DNA from: Paragonimus westermani
Taxonomy: Eukaryota; Platyhelminthes; Trematoda; Plagiorchiida; Troglotrematidae
Assembly (NCBI GenBank): GCA_008508345.1
Contig: QNGE01000991.1
Coordinates: 125,268-189,267, forward strand
DNA: 64,000 nt
Direction of reading: 5' to 3'
Part shown: piece after piece, positions 9,778 through 21,400 of the stretch
Layout of the letters: every line of letters begins with the position of its first letter
Position numbering within the stretch: position 1 is the first letter of the stretch
Translations under genes and position numbers: made by a program
The notes under the pieces: generated by a model
Database searches by the model: none
What the model was told of the DNA's origin: nothing
What the model saw: the letters and a program-made list of their open reading frames with translations, nothing else

Positions 9778-11949
9778 GTTTCACTGACCGGCTATGTGGC
9801 TACATGTACATCATGCTGATCAGTAAATTGAGATGGCAGGCTATGGGCATGTTTCTGACAGGTGGATCAATCTGACTGTCTACGCTCTGTAGCTTACACT
9901 AAAAACAGCAAGCTAGTGGATTGCAGTCCATCAACATACCTTAGATGGTGAGCGAGAAATCAGGTGTATATCTTTTTCGACTCGTAATTATTTTAACAAG
10001 CTGGAGTTGCTTCTCCTAAATGTCGCCAAAAGCGAGAATGATCCACCTCGACGCATTTCACAATACTTTTGAGTCATAAGAAGTGGTATATAGCACATTG
10101 GTTTTAATAGCATGGTTTGTTCTAGCAAATTACCACGCTATTTGTTTCAAGCAGTGATGACTCCTCATTAATTGTATCCCGTTTTACGTTCAACCCTTAC
10201 GGTAGCATAACGGACTGCCAACCTTTATTAACCCCATTGTATTCAGTGGGGCCTAGAGAATCGTAATAACTCACCAAAACACACACGGCTTGCATCCTAG
10301 TCTCTCTATCAATATGATGCGTGATTACAGCCGATTGGTCAATCTTCCATAATCAGTTCTGTGTGCGTTCAGCTTTGGTTCACCGTGTGCCTCACGTGAT
10401 GGAGCCCTTTTAATTCTACACCAAACGCTGCTGTTGATGATCCAATGGGTGTGAATCAACACAACGCAAGAAATGAAGTAGATGAGCATTATTCACAAAC
10501 CGCTTTCTGGAAACAAAGCAATTGTAGTAACAGCCAACCAGTTTTGGCGGACTGTGTACATAGGGAGCAGATTAGTCGGTATGAAAAGAAGACAAAGGTC
10601 ATAATCGCCAAACTGATTTCATTAAGTCTTTTCTGAGTAGAAAGTGACGATCAAAGCCATGTTCTTACGACCCGCATAAAACACAGAGGAAACAGACAAG
10701 CCATTTACTTTCACTGCATCTTTTTCCTATTGCTTCAAGTGCGTGATGAGATTACGGTTCATCAGAAGTTCGCACTGTTCCACTGAAGTTACTGAAGTCA
10801 GTCGGGAACATTCGCCCATCCAAACAGCAGCCAACGTGGCTGTAGAAGTTCTCGATAAAGATTCGAAGTGCCAAACAAGCTGAACAGTCATATTCAGCTG
10901 CTCAATCGCTGTCACTTGAAGAGAGCTGACGTTGTCGTCTTGTAAGCGTTAGTGATTCCTCCCAATAAATCAGGGGACCAAGAGAAATTCCACGGCAGCA
11001 TAGCAATCCTCTGCGTTAAAACACTAACAGTTCACTACTTCCAGTAATTCAGATAGGTCTAATACACATATGAAGCAACTGTTGTCTCGAACAACAGAAT
11101 GTATGACCTCTTCAACCAGTGACTGGTTCTGCGTCCTCAAGACCCCGAGCTTCCAATCGCGATATCATAAGGCAAACGTAAATTCGTTAACCAGAATAGC
11201 TGGACTCCAAATACGGCACACAGCGCTTCATGTTCCGATCCAGTGTCGGCTTTCTATGAATGAAGGCTACCAATGAAACGCTGCTTGAAAAATTGGACCT
11301 TATGTTCTCGTTTTCACAATATACCCGGAAAAGCTGGAAAAATGGCATAGATTGTCGGTCCAGAGATAAACAGAGGGTCTACTGCGGTATCACTGAGCGA
11401 TCGATTAAGTAGTCGTGGAAATCACTTCAAAATCCGCCAAATTCCCAAATGTTCAAGACCACCATTTTATAATTTCGCAACCCTACCCCAAAAACCGTTT
11501 CAGATTAGATTTAGAAATAAGAGAGATCAACCATACAAGTACGCACATCTGACGTAATTGTAAATAGGTAACAACTCACTCATGATTCCACAAGTTTTAC
11601 TGAGTGAAGACTGGTTGAATCATGTAGCAAAATGACCTTCAAAGGTCAAACATAACAAGAATACTGTGATACGGTTAATTGGAAAGAGCTTAAGAGACAC
11701 TATAGCCCTTCGTTTTGGCTTCTAACCCCCAATAAGCCGGCTAACCAGAAACCCGGTATCTATTTTCTGACTGTGATCCTAGGTGTGACGCATCTCACTC
11801 CACTATGAGAACGAGGCCATCAAACTTCTCGAGATCCCACGTTTATGCAACGACCAAAATCCAAACATCAACTTCAGGGCTTTAGAAACTCTTTCACAAC
11901 TGTCTTCATTCATATACTGTTTCTAGATGATCCTGCTGTTTAACGGGCA
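9778..11949. other. No supported gene
   Basis: Two kilobases with only short unrecognised frames (for example 10445-10636 and 11070-11276) and no similarity by eye to the other repeats. It separates the PLE from the gypsy element. Confidence 0.5.
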
Positions 11950-11951
11950 GC

Positions 11952-12232
11952 TTTGGTTGGAAGTAACATAGTGCGTGTATCCGGGAATTAAAGACCAGGT
12001 CTTAAAACAAGGAAGATTATGGATCAGAAACGACTATTGAAATAGGCTGTATGCAGTATGTAGGGACGTGACACTATGGCGAATGATAATGTGTTGATGC
12101 CCAATGTGTGTGGATACTCGTCAGCCATATAAGTGAATGTGTGCGTTCGTCGTCCCATGTTTTAACGTGACCTGTACGGGAGTTCGCGCAATAAACAACT
12201 TTACAGGTCAAGCGTCTTTTGCGGTCATAGCA
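11952..12232 (+). repeat. 5' LTR of the gypsy element
   Basis: It aligns with 16122-16398 through shared blocks: AATTAAAGACCAG, an AATGTGTNTGGATAC-like block, ATGTTTTAAC, CGCAAT(A/G)AACAAC and CAAGCG(A/T)CTTTTGCG. It ends GGTCATAGCA. The outer boundary is approximate because the first 30 bp match poorly. The AATAAA at about 12190 may serve as polyadenylation signal. Confidence 0.75.
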
Positions 12233-12250
12233 ATTGGTGCCATGACGAAC
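12233..12250 (+). other. Candidate primer-binding site
   Basis: ATTGGTGCCATGACG follows the LTR end directly. A TGG start right after an LTR is the usual complement of a tRNA 3' CCA end. I could not assign the tRNA. The gag ATG at 12242 overlaps it. Confidence 0.5.
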
Positions 12251-13060
12251 GCGATGATGAAGACACTCTGGCCGCAGCCGTTCGAAGATGGTGACATCCG
12301 GGCGTTCCTGGACTATTTCGAGGACGTGGCGGAGGTGTTCAGAGTCAACACCGACCGTGGAGGGCTGGCTGCCTAGTGGAGGCCGGCGGAGGGCAGGGCG
12401 AAGTCTATGCTTAACGAAGCGCGAGGAGGTCCTGCAAAGATGGAGTGATCTGTCTCAAACGAGGCGCTGGTGGCTGCGTTTGACAGCCCGGCCGACCGCC
12501 AGAAGGCCATGTGACGGTTCAAGGCGGCCAGGCTTGCACAGGGATCGGATCCATCCGTGNGGCTGCGTTTGACAGCCCGGCCGACCGCCAGAAGGCCATG
12601 TGACGGTTCAAGGCGGCCAGGCTTGCACAGGGATCGGATCCATCCGTGATCGTCCGCACTCCACAAGGATCACTGGACAGGGCACTACCAGAGTTGGATC
12701 AAGAATCCGATGACAGTTGCTAACAGAACAGCTTACTGAAGGTCTCCCGGTCGCGGCTCACGTTTAAGTCCGTATTGTTCATGTCGCCTAGCGGATGGAC
12801 ATCGAAGATCCTGCGATGGTGACGCAGGAGTTGAGTTATGTCCGTGGCTTCGGTGGGTGCGAACGACAATGCGGACAGGAGGACACTAGAAGAAATGCGG
12901 AGGGCAATAAAGAAGTTGGCAATGGATGTAGCTACACTGGGCACAGTATCACGGAGGAACGATCGACTAGGGATCTGTTTAATCTGTGGTGAAAAAGGAC
13001 ATTGGAAGAAGGTGTGCCCAACCCAGTGGTTTATGAGGTCTAAAAATGAAGTGTTCCGTG
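12242..13060 (+). pseudogene. gag pseudogene (gypsy), with CCHC zinc knuckle
   Basis: The frame opens at ATG 12242 (MTNAMMKTLWPQPFEDGDIR, then FLDYFEDVAEVFRVN), typical of the start of a retrotransposon Gag, and hits a stop at 12374-12376. It resumes in other frames with AAFDSPADRQKA, FKAARLAQGSD, and then LPELDQES near 12695. A zinc knuckle CLICGEKGHWKKVC (C-X2-C-X4-H-X4-C) is encoded at 12976-13017. In a live element Gag packages the RNA into cytoplasmic particles and the knuckle binds RNA. Several stops and the 88-bp duplication at 12472-12648 break it. The GC-rich codon use of the first half differs from its surroundings. Confidence 0.8.
12472..12648. repeat. Identical 88-bp direct duplication around a single N
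   Basis: Bases 12472-12559 and 12561-12648 are identical, with one N at 12560 between them. The pattern suggests two contig ends that overlap but were joined with a one-base placeholder, not a biological duplication. Confidence 0.9.
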
Positions 13061-13590
13061 ACTGTTCATTTTGGGGAGAGAGAACAGTGTTTGGGCAATC
13101 AACGGGTGGCTATTTCGTCGGTTGCTCGTACAGGGAAGCAAAACGTAGAGTTGACAGCTAGGAAATCACAATAGCTGGGGGATCACAGCCTATTAATTGG
13201 TGGTGTGCAAGAATGCAGGGTGCGTACTGGCAGTCATATCGCAACACAACGATTCAGTGCCCCCAGACACCAGGCAAAAGGTTGTTGGAACCGATTTCCT
13301 CGCTGCAACAGATACCGTGATTGACCTGAAGCTCAGAAAGCTGTCAATCTGGTAGAGTTCTCTGATGCTCACCGGACACCAGCAGAACGGCACCGACAAA
13401 ATACACCCGGCTAACACTCCCATTTGCTCGCCCCCTTGCTGCAATCCACAGTCCAGAAAGACGCGGAGATATTTACGAACGACGATGAGCCGCACGGATT
13501 CTGCAACAAGGCTTCTGCATACGAAATACCACCAACCGCAACAATTAGACCTCAGGGCTCTGTAGGATACAGGTTCTTCTTGAAGAGAAA

Positions 13591-14045
13591 GTGAAAAGGC
13601 AGATACAGACCATGGTGGATGAGGATATTATCGAAGAATCCGGCAGTCCGCACAACTCGCCTTATCTCCGGGTAAGGACTAGTGGGAAGTAGCAATTTCG
13701 CACAGATTTTAGACAGCTGAGTGAGGCAACACAGAACACAGTTGTGTCAATACCGTCCGTCGCCGACACTTTTGGTAATGTTGTTCAATGTTGTTCACTG
13801 TATTGGACTTACACTCTGGATACTGGCAGGTACAAATCAAATCCGCGGATCAGGAGAAAACCGCATTCACAGTAGACGAAAAACAGTACCAATTAAAGCT
13901 TATGCCGTTTGGCTTATTCGAGGTACCGTTCATATTTCGACGTCAGTAAGTAAAACGACTGGTTAATGTGACGATATGCAGCGACATGAAGCCGGGAAAT
14001 GTTGTCCACACGGATGTTGTCTCAAATCAAATTAAGAACTCAGGA
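13591..14045 (+). pseudogene. Gypsy reverse transcriptase remnant
   Basis: From 13591 the plus strand reads MVDEDIIEESGSPHNSP, a stop after TSGK, then FRTDFRQLSEATQNT, the usual N-terminal RT region. A frameshift later, at about 13806-13932, it reads DLHSGYWQVQIKSADQEKTA and LMPFGLFEVPF, corresponding to the motif A region and the PFGL block. The YxDD catalytic box expected next is missing: the sequence passes quickly to LRINVDKS. A deletion therefore removed the active site. It would have been part of a Pol polyprotein. Confidence 0.8.
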
Positions 14046-14109
14046 CTACGGATTAATGTTGACAAGTCATGACACGGGTGGTCATCGGTGGTGTTACTGG
14101 GACGCGGGG

Positions 14110-14745
14110 GTGGGTCAAAGTGAAATCAGGCCCTGCCAGAGAAAATAATCACAGTTATAGGGACCGTAGCTCCGATTGCTAAGCGTACGTTGAGAGAATT
14201 TTTGGGTCGAGCAGGGTTGATGACCAATTTCCATTTCATCATGCCACCACTGTAGAAACTTATTTGGAAAGGCAGACAATTTGAATGGACCGACGATACA
14301 CACAGGGCGTTCACGAGAGTGCAACAAGAAATGAACGATCAACAACTGCCACTGAAACTTCCAAATATAAAAGGAACGTCCATCGTAGCAGCAGATGTCA
14401 CTGATCATGGCATTGAGACAGTACTCAAACAAAAGAACGGAGCAATGAAACATGCCAGCAGAGTCCCAACTGTAGTGGAGCAAGCGTATTCAACTATTAA
14501 AGAGTGTTTGGAAATCGTTTTGATAGTAGACAAGTAGATAACGTCCTTGTTGGGTCAAAAGTCCTACGTGGAGACGGATCATATACTTCTGGATTGGATC
14601 AGGAATACGAGTAGCTCGAGTGGCAAATTAGCCCAATGAGTATTGCGTTTACAGCAGTATGATATCAAAATCAGTCATCTGCCTGGTTCGAGTTGCTGTG
14701 TCGCAGATTTTCTCTCTCGACTGCAGACAATCGACGAGTTCCCCC
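14110..14745 (+). pseudogene. Gypsy RT connection and RNase H remnant
   Basis: PEKIITVIG and then LREFLGRAGLMTNF near 14140-14235 match the RT thumb or connection of Ty3/gypsy Pol. The frame 14319-14537 encodes AADVTDHGIETVLKQKNG and ASRVPTVVEQAYSTIKECLEIV, the RNase H core around the DASxxGIGAVL and ExxYSTIEKE landmarks. The first catalytic Asp region is kept, but stops follow at 14535. Further on, YVETDHILLDW, LQQYDIKISHLPG and ADFLSRLQ (to about 14740) close the domain. RNase H would remove the RNA strand during reverse transcription. Confidence 0.8.
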
Positions 14746-14964
14746 AAATGACTTTTGCAGTCAATGGCTTAGTAACGGGGCAGGGCCCACGAACACAAGT
14801 GCGTCTAAAGCATCAGGACAATGTCCTGCGGAAAGTGATTGACAGTTTGGCAGGAAGCAAGAGGATCCCAACGAATACTGATAAAAAGTAAACTAAGAAT
14901 ACTCGTTTCCAGATATAAGAGTTGGTTTGAACAGTGTGGGCGTACTGACGTGACATGGCGTTCG

Positions 14965-15674
14965 TAGCGCTCATGTGGTGGTCATTCCGAGACAATTGAG
15001 GAGGCAGCCGGTAGCGAACTGTCATGCAGTGGCATACACCAGATGCACCGAAACCTACGATCTGCTGCAACGAAAAACTTACTGGCCGAAGACCAATGAG
15101 GATATGACGGCTTACGTGCTTGCTTACCATCGGTGTCAATTACTGGAAGGTGTCAGTAGGGGGTGATGTGCAGCTGTTCTTACAGCAAACACCTGTCGCG
15201 AAATCAGTGGACTCTGATCGATGGACCTTATGGGACCAGTGCTATTGAGCGTTCGTTGTAGGTCAGTACGTTCTGATCATGACAGAACATTTTGTCCGTT
15301 GTGTTGAAGCAGCTAACTTTCTGCATCAGAAGGCGTGTACGGTGGGAGATATGGTGATGGAGCACGTTGTGGTGAACCATGGCGTGCCAGAAGCGATATT
15401 GGCGGATCAGGGACCATGCTTTGAGAGAGAGGAGTTTCGAACACAGCGACTGGGAAACGAGCGTAATCGAACGACACGATATCAACTGCAGACAACTAGT
15501 TTCACTGAACGTTACAACCGAACAATCAAAGAATGGTTATCACTCAAGGGATGCGACTGGGAGTCTTCGGTACCACTGGTGTTATCAGTCCAATATGTGT
15601 CTGTGCAGGCGAGCACGAAGAAATCTCCATTTCAACTGATGTACGGCGGAACCCCTCGACTTCCGATGGATTGA
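14965..15674 (+). pseudogene. Gypsy integrase remnant
   Basis: VVVIPRQLRR and later TYWPKTNEDMTAY then HRCQ (about 14975-15145) match the zinc-binding N-terminal domain, with at least one Cys position changed to Tyr. The uninterrupted frame 15279-15674 holds the DDE core: NHGVPEAILADQG (catalytic Asp at its residue 43) and TERYNRTIKEWL (Glu at residue 77), then SPFQLMYGGTPRLPMD. The first Asp falls in the broken stretch around 15215. The segment usually present between DQG and TERYNR is shortened. It would have inserted the cDNA into chromosomes. Confidence 0.82.
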
Positions 15675-16108
15675 GACATTGGAATATGACCCAATTGCAG
15701 CGATCCCATCAAGGAATTGGTTGCCGAAAGAGGAAGGGCCAAACAAAATCTGAAAGCGTCGCAGACACACACGAATGAGCAGCCGGCAGCTCAACGATTC
15801 GGCAAAGTCAGAATGTTCAACTTAAGAAAAAGGATGAACTATCGAGGTCATCCGAACACGGACGAAAGCGGCCCACGCTCGAGAAAACCACTGCCTAAAT
15901 GGAAAAGTTCGTACTGAGTAATTTGCAAACGGGGTCCAGTATACACGATCAACAGGGTCAGTGAGACGAAACGAGTTCATGACAATGAGTTAATAGCTTG
16001 GCGTGGTATACCCGTAGGGAGAACCAAGAGAAGTTCACTGAGCCGCGAGGAACACTACGTGGGTCGGAGAGAATTCTTTGGCAGGTTCAAAGTAGCCGAG
16101 GAACTTCA
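15675..16108 (+). pseudogene. Gypsy Pol tail, multiply broken
   Basis: The charged C-terminal tail region after the integrase has stops in every frame and no recognisable chromodomain. It leads to the purine tract before the 3' LTR. Confidence 0.5.
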
Positions 16109-16121
16109 GAAGAAGGAGGAG
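16109..16121 (+). other. Polypurine tract of the gypsy element
   Basis: AGAAGAAGGAGGAG lies immediately before the inferred LTR start TGTTGTGTGACGG. This is the position and composition expected for the plus-strand primer. Confidence 0.75.
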
Positions 16122-16398
16122 TGTTGTGTGACGGATGGCTTCGCTTGTAAGTAGTATAGGGCGGGCATCTGAAAATTAAAGACCAGGCCTCAACGCCAGA
16201 AAGACGATGGGCCAGAAGTGACCAATGGAACAGTCTGTACGCACTGTGAGGGGCGTAAATGGCAATGTGCTATTACCTAATGTGTATGGATACACGTCTG
16301 CCATGCAACCGTTTATGGTTCTATGTTTTAACATAAAGTGGACGGGATTTCACGCAATGAACAACTTAGAAGGCCAAGCGACTTTTGCGATCACAACA
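16122..16398 (+). repeat. 3' LTR of the gypsy element
   Basis: It starts TGTTGTGTGACGG after the purine tract and ends TCACAACA, so it has TG...CA ends and is about 277 bp long. It aligns along its length with 11952-12232. Confidence 0.8.
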
Positions 16399-16871
16399 AT
16401 CCGTACCTTGTTATATGGCCCGTACTTCCTTTCAGTCTGTCATTATGGTACGTGTCTAAGGTATTGAATACAAATGATGACAGTTCTTTGGTTCGAGGAA
16501 CCACAGTGTCCTCATTACCAGCATTGTGCACTCTCTGGAAGATAAGCCGTCTTGCGACCAAGCTCTCTTTCTTCAGGTTTTTGATGGCAGTTACACTATT
16601 GACGCTAGAGCCATGTTCAGCCGTTGCCTGTGCGTAGGCAACAAAAATTGTCGAATTGTCTTCCACAAATAACTTTATGCGTTTCTCCGGCCGTACGTCC
16701 GTGGATTGGTTGTTCAAAAGTGTATGGTTAATATTTGTGACGGAAATTTCTGAAGCCAGTAGTATCTACCTGAAAAATTCGGTCATGAAATCCAGGAAAT
16801 GGTCTTCTTGGAACATCAGGTTTCTTCTTTCAGTTGACCTGCCTCACAAACGATGGTTATCAAAGTGCTGA
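16399..16871. other. Segment between two LTRs, no recognised gene
   Basis: These 473 bp lie between the 3' LTR and another LTR of the same family. Both strands have moderately long open frames (16338-16637 plus, 16391-16717 minus), neither of which I recognise. It could be the last internal piece of a second element or a host segment between two insertions. Confidence 0.4.
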
Positions 16872-17170
16872 CTAGCACACACCTTCGTCTTTTGGTAGTA
16901 TAGCACGAACCGTATGCATGGGAGATAGAGGGTAGGTATTAACGCCAGGAAGACTAGGGATCACCAGAAACCACTATCGGAACAGTGTGTATGCAAGTTG
17001 TGTGATGCCTCACTAAGGCGAATGACAATGCTCTCCTGCACAAAGGATAAGGATAAAAGTCAGTCATGCGAAATAGTGTTCACGTTCGTTGTTCTATATT
17101 TTCACATAACTTTGATGAATTTCGTGCAGTAAACAATTTCTTAAGCCAAGCTATTTCGGGTACTGATTAC
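16872..17170 (+). repeat. Solo LTR of the same gypsy family
   Basis: It shares blocks with the solo LTR at 29203-29490 (TAGTA(T/C)AGCACGAA, CTAAGGCGAATGACAAT, CATGCGAAATA, CGTTCGTTG) and with the full element's LTRs. No gag or pol adjoins it. Confidence 0.75.
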
Positions 17171-17985
17171 CTCCGTGACCCATACCATGATCTTCGTCTG
17201 TAACGGTGATAAACTTCTGGCCAAAGGACTTTGAAACTGCACTTCTTTGCATAATGTCCACTCTAGTCGTTTGAGTTTGTGGTCGTTGAATCAAAACGTT
17301 CCGATATTTAGACAAGGATAATGAGGAAGCAACCGACAGTTGGTTTTCACCTAGTAATTAAAATCAAAAGAATTATACAACTGTGTTGTATCCTTCCAAA
17401 TTTCACGAACCCGACAATCTTCAGGTTCCCTAAACTTTCCCGTACCACAAAAACACCAATCCATTTGTAACAAACTTCTCTAAGCCTCCCAAATCATGGA
17501 TACTCGGTTCTTTCTTCTTTGATTCCGTGTACAACCACAAGGCATTCAAATAGTTGGGTGTATGTTTGTATAGACTTCTTGTATGCAGTGACTGCTGTTA
17601 AAATTCACTGTGTGAACTTGTGTCGATCAGCAACCCCCAACAGGTTTCCCGAGACACACTCAGGTTTAAAAGTCAACAGTCAGAACATGGATACGTACAA
17701 TCAAGCTGTTTCAATGCCTGATTTAGCTCTGACCACTAACTTGGTACAACAGATGTCACGATCTAGGGATATCGCGATCTGACATAGATCTTGCACTGTA
17801 GATACTAATTCATGGGACTATTGCCTACCGAGGTTACTGTGACAGCGAGATTGCCCAAAGGATCAGCTGAAGGTGGTTCCGTCATCGACTTATAAGCGCA
17901 TTCGTTTCCCCTTTATAGAACGTAGTCAGTTTTTTTAAGAAATTTTGCGATCGTACGAGATGCTCTAAACACAGCTCGAGAAAAA
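17171..17985. other. No supported gene
   Basis: AT-moderate spacer with short frames only (for example 17519-17782), none recognised. Confidence 0.45.
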
Positions 17986-17989
17986 CAAC

Positions 17990-18190
17990 GTCTACCACAT
18001 GTGTTATTAGCTCTGTATTTATAAGTTGCGAGACTATGATTTCTAGTTGAGTACTGAAAATACGTTCGAGGATTACGATGTTGTGAATTAAACAACGCCC
18101 ACATTTGATTCCAGCCTTCGCACTCAGATAAGCCTCCAAGCTGATCCATTTCCACTTGACTCAAGTCTCGCTCCCACGATTCACACAATG
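17990..18190 (-). mobile_element. SINE-like repeat, partial, minus strand
   Basis: Bases 18090-18170 are the inverted counterpart of 18315-18415: both contain the GCGAAACTTGAGT-like block and an ACATTTGATT-like block when oriented alike. This copy therefore lies head to head with its neighbour on the plus strand. Confidence 0.6.
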
Positions 18191-18204
18191 TTGTGGTCGA
18201 GCGT

Positions 18205-18470
18205 TTCGATGTGACCTTTTGGCTATGCTTATGTTGAGGCTACTTGTGTGCTAGTCTCACAAACACGATGGACGGACTGCAAATTTAGTTCTGAACGAGG
18301 ATACACACTACTGACTGGCTTTAATAAAAGCGAAACTTGAGTATGGTGTTTCCTTTCGAAGTGAGGTAACCAAAAGACCTTTCTGAACGCGAAGGTTGCA
18401 ATCAAATGTGGATGGTGTTCGACTTCCACTAAATTCCCGAACTCCAAACCTTTTGCCTCAGCACCCGATT
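18205..18470 (+). mobile_element. SINE-like repeat, plus strand
   Basis: It contains CTAGTCTCACAAACA, also found in the reverse complement of 34530-34745. The body follows: AAGCGAAACTTGAGT, TTTCGAAGTGAGGTA, TCTGAACGCGAAGG and CAATCAAATGTGGATGGTG. The last part matches 27735-27905 and 34790-34945. Confidence 0.65.
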
Positions 18471-21400
18471 GTATTGTGTGCCAGTGTTCATTGTCGACTC
18501 CATTCTCTCAGCTGAACTTTTGCGGGACGAGGTTGATCTTGCTCATACGAGTACCGTGGTTTGAACCGTTCACCAATAAGCTACACGGTTGCTGGCCTGA
18601 TGACCAGTTATAGGACTGTGATGTACATCCGATCAAGTGGGTTTCATCGCAGCCTGCCGAATTCGGTGCGAGTCGCTAAATTGTCGGCTGAATATAAGAA
18701 GTGTGGATAACACTGTTGTTATTGGGTTTCAGCTTCCTCGAATTGTTTACGGTCGTCACACTGAATGTTTGTCCCAGTATTTTTTCTGGCCTTGGAACAT
18801 ACGCTCTACCGCCGTCGTCGCCGCCGCCGCTGTCATCAACACTAGCACCGACATTACTATCTCCATGACCTCAATTCCGGACACCCGTGTTAGCCCATGT
18901 GCCTCTGAAGCTTGTTTATCTGGCATAGCCTGCTTTGTATATCGTCCGCCTGTGGTCTTGTTAAACAGCCATCTTGAATTCACATACCTGCCTGAGCATG
19001 AAACGCCCTGCCCCTCTCGTTGTCAGTCCGCGGCCCCCGGGCATGTGACTATTTTAAGATGCTCGTCTATTACCTTAGATACGACATCGGAACTGAAAGG
19101 GAGACCTAGGTAAGATTGGTTACATCAGGATCACTCACCGAACACCATTGTGTGGCAGGTCACCAAATGGTCTTGGAGAGGAGACGCGAGAGACTCTAGA
19201 ATCGCGGCCTAACTGGGACTGTCATGCGTAAATTCGAGTTGGATATTGAAAGGAAGTGATTAGCTCAACTGATGCAGAAACAAATGTGAGGCGTCTAATT
19301 GAGGTTATCAGCTCAAAATCGGATGATTATGGAGGTAGACATACATAACCGAGGTCCAGCCAGAAAAATCTACCCCATATTTGAGCGTGACAGAGAGGTA
19401 TGGGTACTACTGCGCTCGCATTTTGCAATGCAGGTAGACATTATGAACAAAATGCGTTTAAACATGTCGTTTCCGTATGCACCGTGCGATACAAGGTCCT
19501 CCACATGACAATTCGGCGTGGAATTGAAAATAAAACCCACACGGACATCATATTTCAGTCATTCGGGCACGGTCATGACAGCGATCGGCTAAGTCAAGCG
19601 GCTCCTCAAAGTAGGGGGACACCAAGTCAATTCGAAAAATGAAGTGACAAGCTATAGTCACATCTGATGAGGAAAGATAGACACGGGATCGAAGAGAATT
19701 TAATCTTTCACACCGTCGTGATACGACAAGGGTGAGGTGTAAAGGAGTGGAAGAATGAAAGAGACCCAGTTGAAACAAACGACCAGCATGGTAGTCGGAT
19801 AGAAAATGCTAATGTCTCCTGTCCATTTTTTTGACCAACTGAGTGCTGCAACGATGCACGAGGAACAATAAACGTAAAAACCTTTCGTTAGCCCCTTAGC
19901 CATAACAACCGTAAGGTGACTATGTACACCTTCAAAGTAAGCAGGTTTTGACATACGTACTCGATAACTGGATCTTTCTTAATGAATGCAAATTATGTAT
20001 AACTTGATGGTCACAGCGTTTTGTGAGATCCGTGGAAGACGAAGGAGTGCACATGACATTATTGTACTCCTGTGGTTGCAATTTACGCCAGCTACCGTCT
20101 CGGTTCAGACGAGATATGGGATGCTGACACAAAACTCTAACCCGAAAACCAGCTTTTCGACGATCTACACGTAGTCAGCATGAAGTCACCGATATGCTAA
20201 TTAACCCGTCGCGCAACAGTTGATTTCGTCAGGTGTGTCACTTCTCTCGTCAAGGTCATCTGCACACGCTCCACCTGCCCCTTATGATGCCAGTGCACTG
20301 TGGCTGTTGTTACCCCTCCAATGAAACCGGGTAAGACCATTTTGTATCACGTGCTCCATGGCACACCATCAGCCGTACTTCGTGGGAAAGCATATCAGCA
20401 GGATCCAGACACTGGGGCTGAGATCGCGTAGGCTGCCTTTGCTGTTCTGTGTTAAATATCCGGAGGGTCAGAGTGTAGCGAAAGGATTCAATAAAGCACG
20501 TTCCCATGCCACTTACGCGCTCTCGTGAGTGGTTCGGAATTCCGGCCCATAACGCACCCAGGTTTCTAAATAAACGTCATGTGCATTTCTGCCTGGTCCT
20601 GTGTGTTTGGCTGACGCTTTCTGTCGTGCGTTTTTGCTTGCCACTTCTCGCCCGCTGGTCCGAATTTTTTGCACGATGATTCGTCCGGTTGGTCGTATTA
20701 TCTGCGATCCATCCTCCATGAGTTTTGACCATCGCGTCGAGATAATCCACTGATATCCCACCCTGACTCGATCAGCCATCACAACAGTGCCTGAATGATT
20801 CGGTCGATTTCGACCAGACTCGTCCGTACTACTAATGCAGAAATTTTACAAGGTATTTTGATTTTTTAGGATTCCTTCTATTCACTACCCACTGTTGAGG
20901 TGACTGGCGTCGTGATTCTTTAGAACAACGGTAGATTTGATCGTTCGGTTCAGTGGTTTAGGTGTTCAGTTGTTCACCGAACTTGGAATTTAAATTACAC
21001 TTGTTTTTTTCTCAAACAAGGTATTAGTATCAAGCCGTAGGGATGTGGTTTTGGTCGATCGTCAAGAAAGAAGACACGATAACTGTCTATTGTTGGTCTA
21101 AGAAGACCGAAATTAGGGTCTAGCAAACCGGGGACTGCGAATGACTGCGCGTACTTCCCAAAAATTGCTACTAGCTACATGACTAACGACGACTACCAGT
21201 CAAAGTGGAGTAACAGCCTTTGCTATCCAAGAAACGTAGGATGGCGACGCATGATCATATAATTATGTGGATATTGTTTGAGTGCTCTGCATACTAGCCA
21301 CTTTATCATCCGCTGCTCAATAAACAGACAATTATAGCTCACTCGAATTAGTCTGCAACTCTTTTCCCTGGAGTAGTTGCCCTATGGTGTTCCCCGAATA

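Larger units (their letters stand above)
11952..16398 (+). mobile_element. Degenerate Ty3/gypsy LTR retrotransposon
   Basis: The order is 5' LTR, PBS candidate, gag with CCHC knuckle, RT, RNase H, integrase, polypurine tract, 3' LTR, which is the Ty3/gypsy order (integrase after RNase H). All coding parts carry stops or frameshifts, the RT YxDD box is missing, and the two LTRs have diverged strongly, so this is an old, dead copy. Coding blocks shift frame repeatedly, and at least one break coincides with an assembly N at 12560. The family has further LTR copies at 16.87-17.17 and 29.20-29.49 kb. Confidence 0.85.

Noticed and set aside
18637..19113. 158-codon plus-strand frame with Ala run
   Set aside because: The start is GTG, the Ala run comes from a GCC/GTC low-complexity patch, and the rest is unrecognised.
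20230..20782. Possible LTR integrase pieces on the minus strand (HWHHKGQVERVQMTL; a Trp-Val-Arg-Tyr-Gly-Pro stretch at about 20520-20560)
   Set aside because: The two pieces are in the wrong order for an integrase, and no DDE Asp, RNase H or LTR lies nearby.
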